The notes under the pieces were generated by a model that was given only the letters and a program-made list of their open reading frames with translations, searched no databases and was not told the origin of the DNA. Positions 35,261 through 43,852 of a stretch of 64,000 nucleotides of DNA are shown here, in pieces. This DNA is from Frankia alni ACN14a (GTDB lineage Bacteria > Actinomycetota > Actinomycetes > Frankiales > Frankiaceae). The DNA lies in assembly GCF_000058485.1 (NCBI RefSeq), contig NC_008278.1, positions 1,544,962-1,608,961 on the forward strand, read 5' to 3'. The position numbers and the translations under genes are program-made. Each line of letters starts with the position of its first letter. The stretch's first letter is position 1.

Positions 35261-36793
35261 GACCGCCGTGCCCGCGCCGGCCTGGGGGATGGTGGCGGGA
35301 TCGATGCCGGCGTCGTCGAAGGCGCCCTGGATGCCGGCGGCCAGCGTGCGGTGCCGGTCGAGCATCGCGGGCAGGTCGGGGTGCACGGGCCGGCCGTCCT
35401 CGACGACGAGCCGGCCGGCCACGACGGTGTGCCGCGCGGCCACCGGGCCGCAGCGCAGCCAGGCGTCGATCGGATCGGACAGCGCCCCGGCGAAGGCGAC
35501 CCCGTCCAGGGGCCAGACGACCAGGTCGCCGACCGCCCCGACGGACAGCTCGCCGATCTCACCCACCCGGCCGAGGCAGCCCGCGCCGCCGCGGGTGGCG
35601 ATCTCCAGCGCGTCGCGGGCCGACATCGCGGCGGAGCCGTGCCGCAGCCGGCCGAGCAGCATCGCCGTGCGGGCCTCCAACCACAGCGACGCCGAGTCCG
35701 CCGACGACGAACCGTCGCAGCCGAGACCCACCGGGACACCGGCCGCCCGCAGTTCGGCGACCGGCGCGAGCCCGCCACCGAGGATCATGTTGCTGCTCGG
35801 GCAGTGCGCCACCCCGGTGCCCCAGGCGCCCAGCCGGGCGACCTCCTCGGGGTTCGGGCAGATGCAGTGCGCCACCCACGCCCGATCCCCGGCCCAGCCG
35901 ACCTCGGCGAACTGGTCGATGGGCCGGCGGCCGAACACCGCCAGGCAGTACTCGTCCTCCTCGGGATCCTCGGCCAGATGGGTGTGCAGGCGCACGTCGA
36001 GCCGCTCGGCCAGCTCGGCGGTGGTGCGCATGAGCGCCGGGCTGACCGAGAACGGTGAGCAGGGCGCGAGCGCCACGCGCACCATCGCGCCCCACGACCG
36101 GTCGTGGTGGCGGGCGACCAGCCGGGCCGACTCGGCGAGGATCTCGTCGTCGTCCTGAACCACCGAGTCGGGCGGCAGGCCCCCGTCCTTCACCGACAGC
36201 GACATCGATCCGCGCGTCGGGTGGAACCGCACGCCGAGGGCCGTCGCTGCGGCGATCTCGGCCGAGATCAGGTCCCCGCCGCCGCGTGGATGCACGTAAA
36301 GGTGGTCGGTGGTCGTGGTGCAGCCGCCGAGCGCCAGCTCGGTGAGCCCGACGTAGGCCGAGACGTGCACCGCCTCCTCGTCCAGCCGTGACCAGAGCGG
36401 GTACAGCGTCGACAGCCAGGTGAACAGGGTGCCGCCCAGGGCCGGAGCGAAGGCACGGGTGAGGTTCTGGTAAATGTGATGGTGCGTGTTCACCAGGCCG
36501 GGCGTGACGAGTGCGCCGTCGGCCCGCAGGGTGCGTCCGGCCGCCGGCGGCGGGTCGGCCGGGCCGCCGATTGCGCTGACCAGGCCGTCTGTCACCGCGA
36601 CCCACCCGCCGCGGATCTCCCGGCGGTCGGCGTCCACGGTCGCGACCAGCTCGGCGCCGACGACGAGCAGATCGGCGGGAACGGGAGCGGTGATGGGACG
36701 GGAGACGGCGGGCCCCGGCGTGGATGCCGGCGTCGGTGTCGGTGTCGGCGTTGCGGCCGGTGCCGGTGGGGGCGTGGGGTGCGGCTCGGTCAT
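35255..36793 (-). CDS. 8-oxoguanine deaminase
   Basis: Amidohydrolase converting 8-oxoguanine to urate (8-oxo-xanthine). The family pattern is strong along the whole length: LVNTHHHIYQNLTRAFAPA with His104-106, GCTTTTDHLYVHPRG, GGLPPDSVVQDDDEIL, LAPCSPFSVSPALM, LHTHLAEDPEEDEY, WVAHCICPN, TGVAHCPSSNM and VGLGCDGSSSADS. About 40 extra Pro/Thr/Ala-rich residues precede the core. Length 512. Because its product is urate, this gene feeds the lower pathway encoded at 21-25 kb without xanthine dehydrogenase. Its stop overlaps the start of the adenosine-deaminase-like gene. ATG at 36793; no strong ribosome site. Confidence 0.9.
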   Translation of the reverse strand: MTEPHPTPPPAPAATPTPTPTPASTPGPAVSRPITAPVPADLLVVGAELVATVDADRREIRGGWVAVTDGLVSAIGGPADPPPAAGRTLRADGALVTPGLVNTHHHIYQNLTRAFAPALGGTLFTWLSTLYPLWSRLDEEAVHVSAYVGLTELALGGCTTTTDHLYVHPRGGGDLISAEIAAATALGVRFHPTRGSMSLSVKDGGLPPDSVVQDDDEILAESARLVARHHDRSWGAMVRVALAPCSPFSVSPALMRTTAELAERLDVRLHTHLAEDPEEDEYCLAVFGRRPIDQFAEVGWAGDRAWVAHCICPNPEEVARLGAWGTGVAHCPSSNMILGGGLAPVAELRAAGVPVGLGCDGSSSADSASLWLEARTAMLLGRLRHGSAAMSARDALEIATRGGAGCLGRVGEIGELSVGAVGDLVVWPLDGVAFAGALSDPIDAWLRCGPVAARHTVVAGRLVVEDGRPVHPDLPAMLDRHRTLAAGIQGAFDDAGIDPATIPQAGAGTAVR

Positions 36794-36858
36794 GGGCGCC
36801 GATTCTGCGTCCCGCTCATTACGCCCGGGTGTCACCGGCCGCGTCCGGAGGTTCCGGC

Positions 36859-37821
36859 GTGCCCGCTGACCTGCCCGGATCCGCCGCGGCGCAGGTCTCG
36901 ATGCCGGCCTCGACGCGGATCGTGGCAATCGACGACCCGGCGGATTCCCGCGTCGACGACTACGTCGCCCTCACCGATGTCGCCCTGCGCCGGCGCCGGG
37001 AGCCAGCCGACGGGCTGTTCATCGCCGAGGGCGAGCGGGTCATCACCCGGGCGCTGCGGGCCGGCTACCGGCCCCGCTCGGTCCTGGTCTCCCCGGCCCG
37101 GCTGGGCGCGGTGCCGGCGGACCTGCCGGCGGATGTCCCCGTCTACGTGGCCGGGGCCGACGTGCTCGCCGCCATCACCGGCTTCGAGGTGCACCGCGGC
37201 GCGCTCGCGTCGATGTGCCGACGCCCACCGCTGGCCCCGGCGGACGTGCTCGCCGCCGCGAGGCGGGTCCTCGTCTGCGAGGACATCGTGAGCCACACCA
37301 ACCTGGGGGCGATCTTCCGCTCGGCCGCCGGTCTCGGGATGGATGCGGTGCTGCTCAGCCCCCGCTGCGCCGACCCGCTCTACCGCCGCTCCGTACGGGT
37401 CTCGATGGGCGAGGTCTTCGCCGTGCCCTACGCCCGGCTTGATCCGTGGCCGGGTGCGCTGGGCCTACTCCGCGACGCCGGATTCACCCTGCTGGCGCTG
37501 ACCCCCGCCGCCGACGCCGCCGATCTCGGCGAGTTCGCCGCCCAGCTCGCCACCGTGGACCCGGTCGGCTCCGGTCCGCCCGGCTCCGGTCCGCCCGACT
37601 CCGGCACGGCCGCCCCCGGGTCGACCGTGGATCCGGCGGACCCGGCGGCTGGGGCGCCGGCGCGCGTCGCGCTCCTGCTCGGCACCGAGGGGGCCGGTCT
37701 GTCCGAGCCCACGCAGGCGGCGGCGACCGCGCGGGCCCGCATCCCGATGGCGCACGGCGTCGACTCGCTCAACGTCGCCGCCACCGCCGCCATCGCCTGC
37801 TACCTGCTGGGCCGGCGCTGA
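36859..37821 (+). CDS. TrmH/SpoU-family RNA 2'-O-methyltransferase
   Basis: SpoU-type methyltransferase with an N-terminal substrate-binding domain (GLFIAEGERVITRALRAGYRP) and a knotted SPOUT catalytic domain. The three SPOUT motifs are NLGAIFRSAAGLGMDAVLLS, LLLGTEGAGLS and VDSLNVAATAAI. It methylates a ribose in rRNA or tRNA; the target is unknown. An Ala/Pro/Gly-rich insertion (residues about 235-270) with repeated Ser-Gly-Pro-Pro lies between motifs I and II. The GTG at 36859 has GGAGG seven bases upstream, giving 320 residues; ATG 36901 is an alternative. Divergent from the 8-oxoguanine deaminase gene. Confidence 0.9.
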   Translation: MPADLPGSAAAQVSMPASTRIVAIDDPADSRVDDYVALTDVALRRRREPADGLFIAEGERVITRALRAGYRPRSVLVSPARLGAVPADLPADVPVYVAGADVLAAITGFEVHRGALASMCRRPPLAPADVLAAARRVLVCEDIVSHTNLGAIFRSAAGLGMDAVLLSPRCADPLYRRSVRVSMGEVFAVPYARLDPWPGALGLLRDAGFTLLALTPAADAADLGEFAAQLATVDPVGSGPPGSGPPDSGTAAPGSTVDPADPAAGAPARVALLLGTEGAGLSEPTQAAATARARIPMAHGVDSLNVAATAAIACYLLGRR

Positions 37822-37897
37822 CCAGTGCCCGAGCCGGACTCTCGGTGATCCACTGTGCCGCGAAGCCGGGCCGCGACGGGGATCTCTGGGCGCTGCG

Positions 37898-38386
37898 CTA
37901 CGACGCGAGCCACGTGCAGCCGGGTAACGGCAGATTGCGCAGCACCCAGAAGGCGATGACCAGTACCGGGATGATCGGCAGCAGCCGGGCGGGGACGCGG
38001 GGCAGCGGGTGTTGCCAGCCGGTGGCCCGCGCCACCGCCACCGTCCAGCCGACGACCAGCATCGGCGCGGCGACGACGAAGAACAGGTTGTAGTCCGCGG
38101 CCGCGCCGGGATGGCCGTGCAGGAGCTGGTGCAGTCCGCGCAGCGTGCCGCACCCCGGGCAGTCCATCGACGTCGCCCAGCGGAACGGACAGGTGGGGTA
38201 GTGGCCGGGCTGAGCCGGGTCGACGAGGTACACCCGCACGGCGGCGGCGGCCGCGATCGCGCCCACCGCGGCGAACCCGCCCAAGCGGGCCCGAGGCGAC
38301 CAGACCCGAGGCGACCAGACCCTTGGCCCGGCCGCCACGACCGGCGCGGGCGGGCGCTGGTCCGGATGCGGGATCGCGGCCGTCAC
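37898..38386 (-). CDS. DUF2752 membrane protein
   Basis: A 162-residue integral membrane protein with the DUF2752 pattern: CPFRWATSMDCPGCGTLRGLHQLLHGHPGAA followed by an Asn in ADYNLFF, with hydrophobic helices before (FAAVGAIAAAAAVRVYLV) and after (FFVVAAPMLVVGWTVAVA, LLPIIPVLVIAFWVL). Function unknown; the CPxCG-type cysteines suggest metal or redox chemistry. A duplicated 15-bp unit gives Arg-Val-Trp-Ser-Pro twice near residue 25. Initiation at GTG 38386 is plausible but without a strong ribosome site. Confidence 0.85.
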   Translation of the reverse strand: MTAAIPHPDQRPPAPVVAAGPRVWSPRVWSPRARLGGFAAVGAIAAAAAVRVYLVDPAQPGHYPTCPFRWATSMDCPGCGTLRGLHQLLHGHPGAAADYNLFFVVAAPMLVVGWTVAVARATGWQHPLPRVPARLLPIIPVLVIAFWVLRNLPLPGCTWLAS

Positions 38387-38489
38387 CCGAGCAGCGTAGC
38401 CGTAGCAGGCAGCGGTCCGCGCCTGACGACGCCGATCATGTCGGCGCCCGGCTCGCCGCCCGATGCCCGGGGTGTGGCGTCACGGGCGG

Positions 38490-38993
38490 TCACTCCAGGT
38501 GCAGGGCGCTCTCCTCGGCCGCGGAATTCCTGGTCGCTGCGTTCTCGTCGCCATCGAAGGCGGAGTCCTCGAAGTCGGTGTCCTCGAAGGCGGAGGTGTC
38601 CTCGCCGTTGACGTCAGCCCGCAGGACCCGGCCCGACTCCCGGCGCTCGGCCTCCAGGTAGGGGTCGGTGTCCGGCTGCTCGGCCGCGAGCTGCTCCGCG
38701 AAGGACGAGCCCTCGCGTTCCTCCCGCGGCGTGTGCGGGTACCGGACACTCGCGCTCGGTCGGTCCGGAGCCTCCCAGCTGTCGTCGAGCGGGTCTCGGC
38801 CGGCGTCGGTCGAGCCGAGGTCATCGCTGTCGAACGTCTCGGCGGGTTCCAGGGGCGAGTCCTCGCGGTTCCACGAGTCGGAATCCGAGGCTGGTTGTGT
38901 CACGGGGGCCTCCCCGACCGCTTCCCGCTGAGCGGCGGTCGTCCGGGACGTGCACCTGGACGGATCGTCGGCGGGTTCGGTCGCTGTCGACAT
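38490..38993 (-). CDS. DUF5709 domain protein
   Basis: A 167-residue acidic, probably disordered protein. The recognisable core is ESFDSDDLG-like sequence followed by DPLDDSWEAPDRPSASVRYPHTPREEREGSSFAEQLAAEQPDT, the DUF5709 signature of actinobacteria. The C-terminal third is rich in Asp, Glu and Phe (SAFEDTDFEDSAFDGDE). Function unknown. ATG at 38993; the open frame extends far upstream antisense to the polymerase gene but has no coding character there. Confidence 0.8.
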   Translation of the reverse strand: MSTATEPADDPSRCTSRTTAAQREAVGEAPVTQPASDSDSWNREDSPLEPAETFDSDDLGSTDAGRDPLDDSWEAPDRPSASVRYPHTPREEREGSSFAEQLAAEQPDTDPYLEAERRESGRVLRADVNGEDTSAFEDTDFEDSAFDGDENAATRNSAAEESALHLE

Positions 38994-39251
38994 CGGTGCG
39001 TCCCGGGCTGTTCCCGGCACGCCTTGACGTTGGACCTTCCCTGGCCCGGCGGTGCTAAGCCCACACGGCGCCGCGCCTTGTGCGACGACGCGCCACCGCC
39101 GGCCGCACTGATCCGCAGCCGGCCGGGGTCCGTGTCGACGGGCTCGGTCGAGGTCTGGCCGGACCGCCGGTGGCCTCGGCCGGAAACCGGTGCGGCCAAG
39201 GTCCTCTTTCCGTGGCGGTCGACCAAACAATCGCGCGGAGGCGGCTTGGTC

Positions 39252-40700
39252 GTGTGCCATGATGCGACGGTGTCTCCACCTGAAAAAGTCGCTCCGAGGC
39301 CTGGCGCCACCATCTGGCTGAGTTTGGCTGTCGTGGCAGGATTCGGGCCGTATGTGGTGAGCGGAATACGGACGGAGCAGGTGGTCGTCTACGGTGGCCT
39401 GCTCCTCGCCCTGCCGTTCGGCGGGATCTTCCGTGGACTGGGGCCGCGGCATCTTCTGGTGGCGCTGATCTGGACCTTCTTCGCTTTCTACGTGGTGTTG
39501 GACTCGATTGGCGTGACGGTTTCTGGGGATTTCTTTCCCGGCTCCCTCCAGGCCGGAGTGGACAACTACGTCTATCCCGCGGCGGTGCTTTTCATGGTCG
39601 GTCGGTGGTTGGCGGCGGGCTATACCAGACAGGCCGCACTCGACCGGTTCTGCCAGATCTTCGTACCGATGATGATGTTCAACGGTGTGATCGCGGTGCT
39701 GGGTTTGTTCGCCGACCTCTCGCCCGTTCTCTCCGCCTTCTGGGGTGGTGTCGCCCTGGACGGGCAGAGTGTGGCCGTGCTGGCGGCGAACAACGGTCGA
39801 CTGTCCGGGATCTTCAACCAGCCGGTGGAGGCGGGAGTCGCCTACTCCCTTGCCCTGTTCGCGGCCGTCCACCTGTTCGCCCGACCCGAACGCGGTCGCG
39901 ACCGGCCGGTCGTCCTCGCGCTCGCCGTGCTGCCGATCCTCGTCGGCGGCCTGCTGTGCGTCTCCAAGATCTTCCTGCTGTGCGGGCTGCCGCTGGCGCT
40001 GTGGCAGGCGGCCAGGCTCGGGCGTCCGCTGCGCCGGTTGTCGACCGTCGGCGGTGGGCTGGCCCTGGGCGGCGTCCTGGGCGGCGAGCTGGGGCTCGCG
40101 CGATGGAACGGCTCCTGGATGCTGCGGATGCTGATCCCCGGGGCGGGCTCCAACGGCCTGTTCGCCCAGTACACCGCCGACCGGTTCCGGCCGCTCGGAG
40201 CCTCCGCGCGGGCCTGGAACTTCGTCCTCGACACCCGGCCCTGGCTCGGCTACGGCGCCGGCGGCCTCGCCGTCCCCTACGACAGCGCCTGGGCCGAGGC
40301 CATGGTCGCGGGCGGTCTGCTCGGCGTCGCCCTGCTCGCCGGTGTCCTGCTGCTCGTGGCCGTCACCTGGTGGCGCACCCGGGCGCGGCGCGAGCCGGCG
40401 GAACAGCGCTTCGCCACCTGCGTGACCGTGCTGTGCCTGGCAAGCACGCTCGGCCTACCGGTGCTGACCGCCAACCGCGTCGCCCTCTTCCTGTGGATCC
40501 TGCTCGCCCTGTTGCTGTTCGCCGACGACGGCGTGCCCAGCCGGATCCTCATCGGCCCCGGCCGCCCGTTCGCCCCCGCCGCGACGCTGAGCGGGGATCG
40601 CCGACACGCGGGCGACAGACGATCCCCGGCGCCGATGCCGCGTCCGCGCGAAGATCGCCCGACTACCCGGACCGGGCAGGGATCGGTTCTTCAGGCCTAG
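39252..40700 (+). CDS. O-antigen-ligase-like polysaccharide polymerase, integral membrane
   Basis: About ten hydrophobic helices (for example VVYGGLLLALPFGGIF, LLVALIWTFFAFYVVLDSIGV, VVLALAVLPILVGGLLCVSKIFLLCGLPLAL) with a large extracytoplasmic loop between residues 290 and 380 containing NFVLDTRPWLGYGAGG, as in Wzy/WaaL-type enzymes. It would join or polymerise lipid-linked glycans at the cell surface. The GTG at 39252 has GGAGG ten bases upstream; GTG 39270 is an alternative. The Arg/Pro-rich C-terminal tail overlaps the opposite-strand acyltransferase gene for 246 bases. With that gene it suggests a small surface-polysaccharide locus. Confidence 0.75.
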   Translation: MCHDATVSPPEKVAPRPGATIWLSLAVVAGFGPYVVSGIRTEQVVVYGGLLLALPFGGIFRGLGPRHLLVALIWTFFAFYVVLDSIGVTVSGDFFPGSLQAGVDNYVYPAAVLFMVGRWLAAGYTRQAALDRFCQIFVPMMMFNGVIAVLGLFADLSPVLSAFWGGVALDGQSVAVLAANNGRLSGIFNQPVEAGVAYSLALFAAVHLFARPERGRDRPVVLALAVLPILVGGLLCVSKIFLLCGLPLALWQAARLGRPLRRLSTVGGGLALGGVLGGELGLARWNGSWMLRMLIPGAGSNGLFAQYTADRFRPLGASARAWNFVLDTRPWLGYGAGGLAVPYDSAWAEAMVAGGLLGVALLAGVLLLVAVTWWRTRARREPAEQRFATCVTVLCLASTLGLPVLTANRVALFLWILLALLLFADDGVPSRILIGPGRPFAPAATLSGDRRHAGDRRSPAPMPRPREDRPTTRTGQGSVLQA

Positions 40701-41762
40701 CGCCGGCCGCTCGACGAGCCGCCAGCTCGCCAGCGCCAGCAGGGTCGTGGCGGCCAGGCAGGCGAGGAAGTAGGCCACCAGGCCGAGGCGGTGCAGGCCG
40801 TAGACGGCGAGGAGTTGCTGCACCGGCGCCGAGTAGATGTACGTGCCGTAGGACAGGTCGTTGCGGGCGGCGATCTTCCACAGTGGCAGCCGCAGCGCCG
40901 CCCACACGCACACGTAGGCCAGCGGAAGGCTGATCACTGTGTGCCCGTCCGGACACAGCAGTCCCGCAGCGGTCAGCGCGACCGCGAGCAGGGCCAGCCG
41001 CGAGGAGAACGGCACCCGGTCGGCATACAGGAACAGCAGCGCGCCCGCGAGGAACAGCGAGCCCAGGCGCACCGAGGCGCCGACCAGGTCGCCGGCGAGC
41101 AGCGCGGGCAGACGCCCCGGGACCAGCCAGCGCAGCACCCACACCACCCACACCGCCACGGTGAGGCCGCCGACCACCGCCCGTCGGCGGCGCAGCAGGC
41201 CGTACGCGCCCAGCGCGGCGATGCCGAGGTAGCACAGCGCCTCCCAGAACAGGGTCCACAGCGAGCCGTCCCACGCGACCGGCCCCCCGGGCACCTCGGC
41301 GATGGGCACCTGCCGCGGGGTGCCGGCGATGTCGTAGAAGCGCATCACCAGCAGGCTGTTCGCGATCAGGTAGGTGAAGGGGCCGTGCGGGTGGGAGCCG
41401 AAGTAGCCGGCCAGCGTCCGGTGCTCGTGCAGCCAGCCGAGCGGGGCGACGACCATCGCGACGACGACGAGGCACATCCAGAACCCGGGCAGGACGCGCA
41501 GGAACCGGTGCCACAGGAACCGGGGGGTGGACCTGACCTGTACGCGGCTGCGGGTGATGAGGAAGCCGCTGATGGCGAAGAAGCAGTCGACGGCGAGTAC
41601 GGCCGGGTCGTACTGGGCGGTGGGCGCGGAGGCGAATCCCCCGGCAGCCAGGCCATGCTGGACGAAGACGACCATTGCCAGCCCGATCCGCAGGAAACCG
41701 AAACTGTTCCGGCGCGGGTCGAACGCCGATTCCAGCGTCTGTCGCGGTTGCGCATGTCTCAT
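40455..41762 (-). CDS. Acyltransferase family 3 membrane protein
   Basis: Acyltransferase-3 protein of the OafA type that O-acylates surface sugars. NSFGFLRIGLAMVVFVQHGL gives the conserved first helix with the catalytic His, followed by FFAISGFLITRS and FLWHRFLRVLPGFWMCLVV. About ten helices follow and the domain ends at LASWRLVERPALGLKN. The remaining 65-70 residues (RHRRRGSSVARV onwards, Gln/Glu/Gly-rich) are encoded antisense to the 3' end of the polymerase gene and look like read-through sequence. ATG 41762 was chosen; the frame extends upstream through a 15-bp repeat. Confidence 0.9.
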   Translation of the reverse strand: MRHAQPRQTLESAFDPRRNSFGFLRIGLAMVVFVQHGLAAGGFASAPTAQYDPAVLAVDCFFAISGFLITRSRVQVRSTPRFLWHRFLRVLPGFWMCLVVVAMVVAPLGWLHEHRTLAGYFGSHPHGPFTYLIANSLLVMRFYDIAGTPRQVPIAEVPGGPVAWDGSLWTLFWEALCYLGIAALGAYGLLRRRRAVVGGLTVAVWVVWVLRWLVPGRLPALLAGDLVGASVRLGSLFLAGALLFLYADRVPFSSRLALLAVALTAAGLLCPDGHTVISLPLAYVCVWAALRLPLWKIAARNDLSYGTYIYSAPVQQLLAVYGLHRLGLVAYFLACLAATTLLALASWRLVERPALGLKNRSLPGPGSRAIFARTRHRRRGSSVARVSAIPAQRRGGGERAAGADEDPAGHAVVGEQQQGEQDPQEEGDAVGGQHR

Positions 41763-41805
41763 CCGGTCACCACGGTTTCGACATGGATGCCCCGGCCTGA
41801 CCGGC

Positions 41806-41880
41806 AATGCAGCCAGGAACACGGCAGCCAGGAACAATGCAGCCGGGAACACGGCAGCCGGGAACACGGCAGCCGGGAAC
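41806..41880. repeat. Tandem repeat, 5 x 15 bp
   Basis: Five contiguous copies of acggcagccgggaac with minor variation (aat/acg, cca/ccg), in the leader of the acyltransferase gene. If translated in frame with that gene it would give Met/Val-Phe-Pro-Ala-Ala repeats, but the likely start lies after the repeat. Confidence 0.9.
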
Positions 41881-42113
41881 ACCGCCGCGGGACGCGGGGT
41901 GGCTGCACGGGCAGGACCGGCACCGGCTGAACCGGCGAATCGCGAACCTCAGCACGACGCGCCTGCCTTCCCGGTGGGTGTGAAGGTGGACCCTCGCCCC
42001 CAGGCGGGGAAAGACGTCGACCCGTTCCGTGCTGGACGGGCCGGACGGCCATGGCAGTCCGGCAGTCCGGCGGAGTGGGTCCGAACCCTGGCCTCGCCGC
42101 GACTCTCCGGCGA

Positions 42114-42142
42114 AATATAGTCAGCCGTCATTGACGAGTCAT
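42114..42142 (-). promoter_or_regulatory. Candidate promoter for the acyltransferase gene
   Basis: On the minus strand ATGACT (42142-42137) is separated by 17 bases from TATATT (42119-42114). The elements match 4 of 6 and 5 of 6 positions of TTGACA and TATAAT. The transcript would have a leader of about 350 bases containing the 15-bp repeats. Confidence 0.35.
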
Positions 42143-42423
42143 TCATGGTGACGCGCCGTGCGTGGCGGAACCGGCTCTGCGGGCTCGACTCCGTCCTGCG
42201 GTCGTCCACGCCCATGGGGACAACGCCGGCTACACCGGTCGCCGCTGGCGCTGCGCGGGCATCGGTGGGCATCGGTGGGCGACGGTGGTCCGGGGGATCG
42301 CCGTGTCTCGTGCGGATCCGCCCAGGTGGGGATCTACCGAGCGGGGTCGCGGGCGGGCGCGACCGACTGCGCGGATGCCAACGGCAGCAGTATGGACACG
42401 ATTACCGCGTGGGACGACCCCGC

Positions 42424-42452
42424 TTGCCACCGGGCAGCAGTTAGCGTATAGC
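42424..42452 (+). promoter_or_regulatory. Candidate promoter for leaderless expression of the winged-helix gene
   Basis: TTGCCA at 42424-42429 and TATAGC at 42447-42452 are 17 bases apart. The GTG start at 42463 lies only 10 bases past the -10 element, and there is no Shine-Dalgarno, so transcription probably begins at or a few bases before the start codon. Confidence 0.45.
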
Positions 42453-42462
42453 GTCCCGCTTT

Positions 42463-43743
42463 GTGGCTACTGTTGCTGAGCGGATACTCGACCAGCTCGC
42501 CAAGGTTCCCGATGGATTGGACGACGGCAGGCTGGCGGCGGCGATCGGGGCGAGCCGGGGCACGGTGAACCAGGTCTGCCGTCGGCTCGCCCAGACCGGA
42601 CAGGTGCGCCGCGCGCAGGGCCCCGGCGGCCTCATCCTCAATCGGCTGCCGCAGCCTGCTGCCACGATCCCCGAGATCCCGGGCGACTCCGTACCCGTCA
42701 CGGAGGCGGCCGTCGAGCCGGTGCCGGCGACCGAGCCGGTCGCCGAGGCCGCCCCGGTGCCGCTCGCGGAGATCCCGCCGACCGGCGAGCCCGAGGCGGC
42801 CGCTCTGCCCGAGCCGACCGTTGTGCCCGAGCCGACCGTCGTCTCCGAGTCGACCGTTGTGCCCGAGCCGGTCGCGGAGCTGGAGCCGGTCGCGGAGTCC
42901 GGACCGGTTGTCGTGTCCGAGCCGGCCGTCGTGTCCGAGCCGGCCGTCGTGTCCGAGCCGGCCGTCGTCGCCGAGTCGACCGTTGTGCCCGAGCCGGTCG
43001 CGGAGCTGGAGCCGGTCGCGGAGTCCGGACCGGTTGTCGTGTCCGAGCCGGCCGTCGTGTCCGAGCCGGTCGTCGTGTCCGAGCCGGCCGTCGTGCCCGA
43101 GCTGGCCGTCGAGCCGGTGGGGGCGGGGGAGCCGGCCCCGGAAGGGGAAGCGGCCGCGGAGCGGGTCGAAGAGTCCGAGCCGGTCGCAGAGTCCGAGCCG
43201 GCTGCGGAGGCGGCGCGGGGCGCCGTGCCGGCGCAGCCGCCTGTACAGGTTGCGCAGAAGGTGCCGGCCGAACCGGCCGCCACGCCCGGAACCGGGACCG
43301 GGCTGACCTCGGCCCCCAGCGTGGCGGAGGACCCGGTGGCCACGCTCGGGCAGGTTCTGGCAGCCCTTGACGAGGCGATGGCCCGGCTGGGGAGCACGAT
43401 CCCGTCGGCGTCGGCGAAGGCCCCGGGCGATGCCACGCCGGTGGCGGAGCTGGCGGGCGGTACGGTAGCCGAGCCCTCCGGGACGGAGGCGGTCCTCGCG
43501 GCGGCTCCGGCCACCGACGGGGGCGGCAGCCGGACGGGGACCGGCGTTCTCCCATCCGCAGCTCCGGCCACCGACAGCGACGTCGTGGCGCCAGGGGGCG
43601 CGGGAACGGGTGACGGGGAGGGCGGTAAGGGCGTGGGCGGGGACAGCTCCCCGACCGCGGAGGAGGCACCGGTGGAGCGCGCGAGCGTGCCTGCGGTGCG
43701 TCGAAGCTGGTGGCGCCGCATGTTTGTACGCAACGCTGGTTGA
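42463..43743 (+). CDS. Winged-helix protein with long Val-Glu-Pro repeat region
   Basis: Residues 1-60 look like a winged helix-turn-helix (ATVAERILDQLAKVPDGLDDGRLAAAIGASRGTVNQVCRRL, then a wing GQVRRAQGPGGLIL). Residues about 65-290 are a low-complexity, strongly acidic array of Val-Val-Ser-Glu-Pro-Ala and related hexapeptides, including an almost exact 126-bp duplication. A Pro/Ala/Gly linker follows, with one short helix (VAEDPVATLGQVLAALDEAMARLGS). The last residues are strikingly basic and aromatic (RRSWWRRMFVRNAG), suggesting membrane or partner binding. I do not recognise the family. A DNA-binding head, an extended arm and a sticky tail would suit a tether, but this is inference. Confidence 0.78.
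   Translation: MATVAERILDQLAKVPDGLDDGRLAAAIGASRGTVNQVCRRLAQTGQVRRAQGPGGLILNRLPQPAATIPEIPGDSVPVTEAAVEPVPATEPVAEAAPVPLAEIPPTGEPEAAALPEPTVVPEPTVVSESTVVPEPVAELEPVAESGPVVVSEPAVVSEPAVVSEPAVVAESTVVPEPVAELEPVAESGPVVVSEPAVVSEPVVVSEPAVVPELAVEPVGAGEPAPEGEAAAERVEESEPVAESEPAAEAARGAVPAQPPVQVAQKVPAEPAATPGTGTGLTSAPSVAEDPVATLGQVLAALDEAMARLGSTIPSASAKAPGDATPVAELAGGTVAEPSGTEAVLAAAPATDGGGSRTGTGVLPSAAPATDSDVVAPGGAGTGDGEGGKGVGGDSSPTAEEAPVERASVPAVRRSWWRRMFVRNAG
42847..43098. repeat. Tandem duplication of 126 bp within the winged-helix gene
   Basis: The segment beginning gagtcgaccgttgtgcccga at 42847 is repeated at 42973 with about one or two changes over 126 bases. Each copy itself contains several 18-bp units (gtcgtgtccgagccggcc). 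The reading frame is kept. Confidence 0.88.
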
Positions 43744-43852
43744 TGTAACGGTACGTGGTCAGCGGCGGCTGGTTGGCTGTCGTCAGCCTGACGTATCGAG
43801 GACGTCGATCCGGCCGTACCGTGCGAGCGTCACCGATCTACCAGGGGAGAGC

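Larger units (their letters stand above)
41763..42462. other. 700-base intergenic region with 15-bp repeats
   Basis: No convincing gene in any frame. It contains the 5 x 15 bp repeat at 41806-41880 and, near 42114-42142, a candidate promoter for the leftward acyltransferase gene. The promoter of the rightward winged-helix gene lies at its right edge. Confidence 0.6.
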
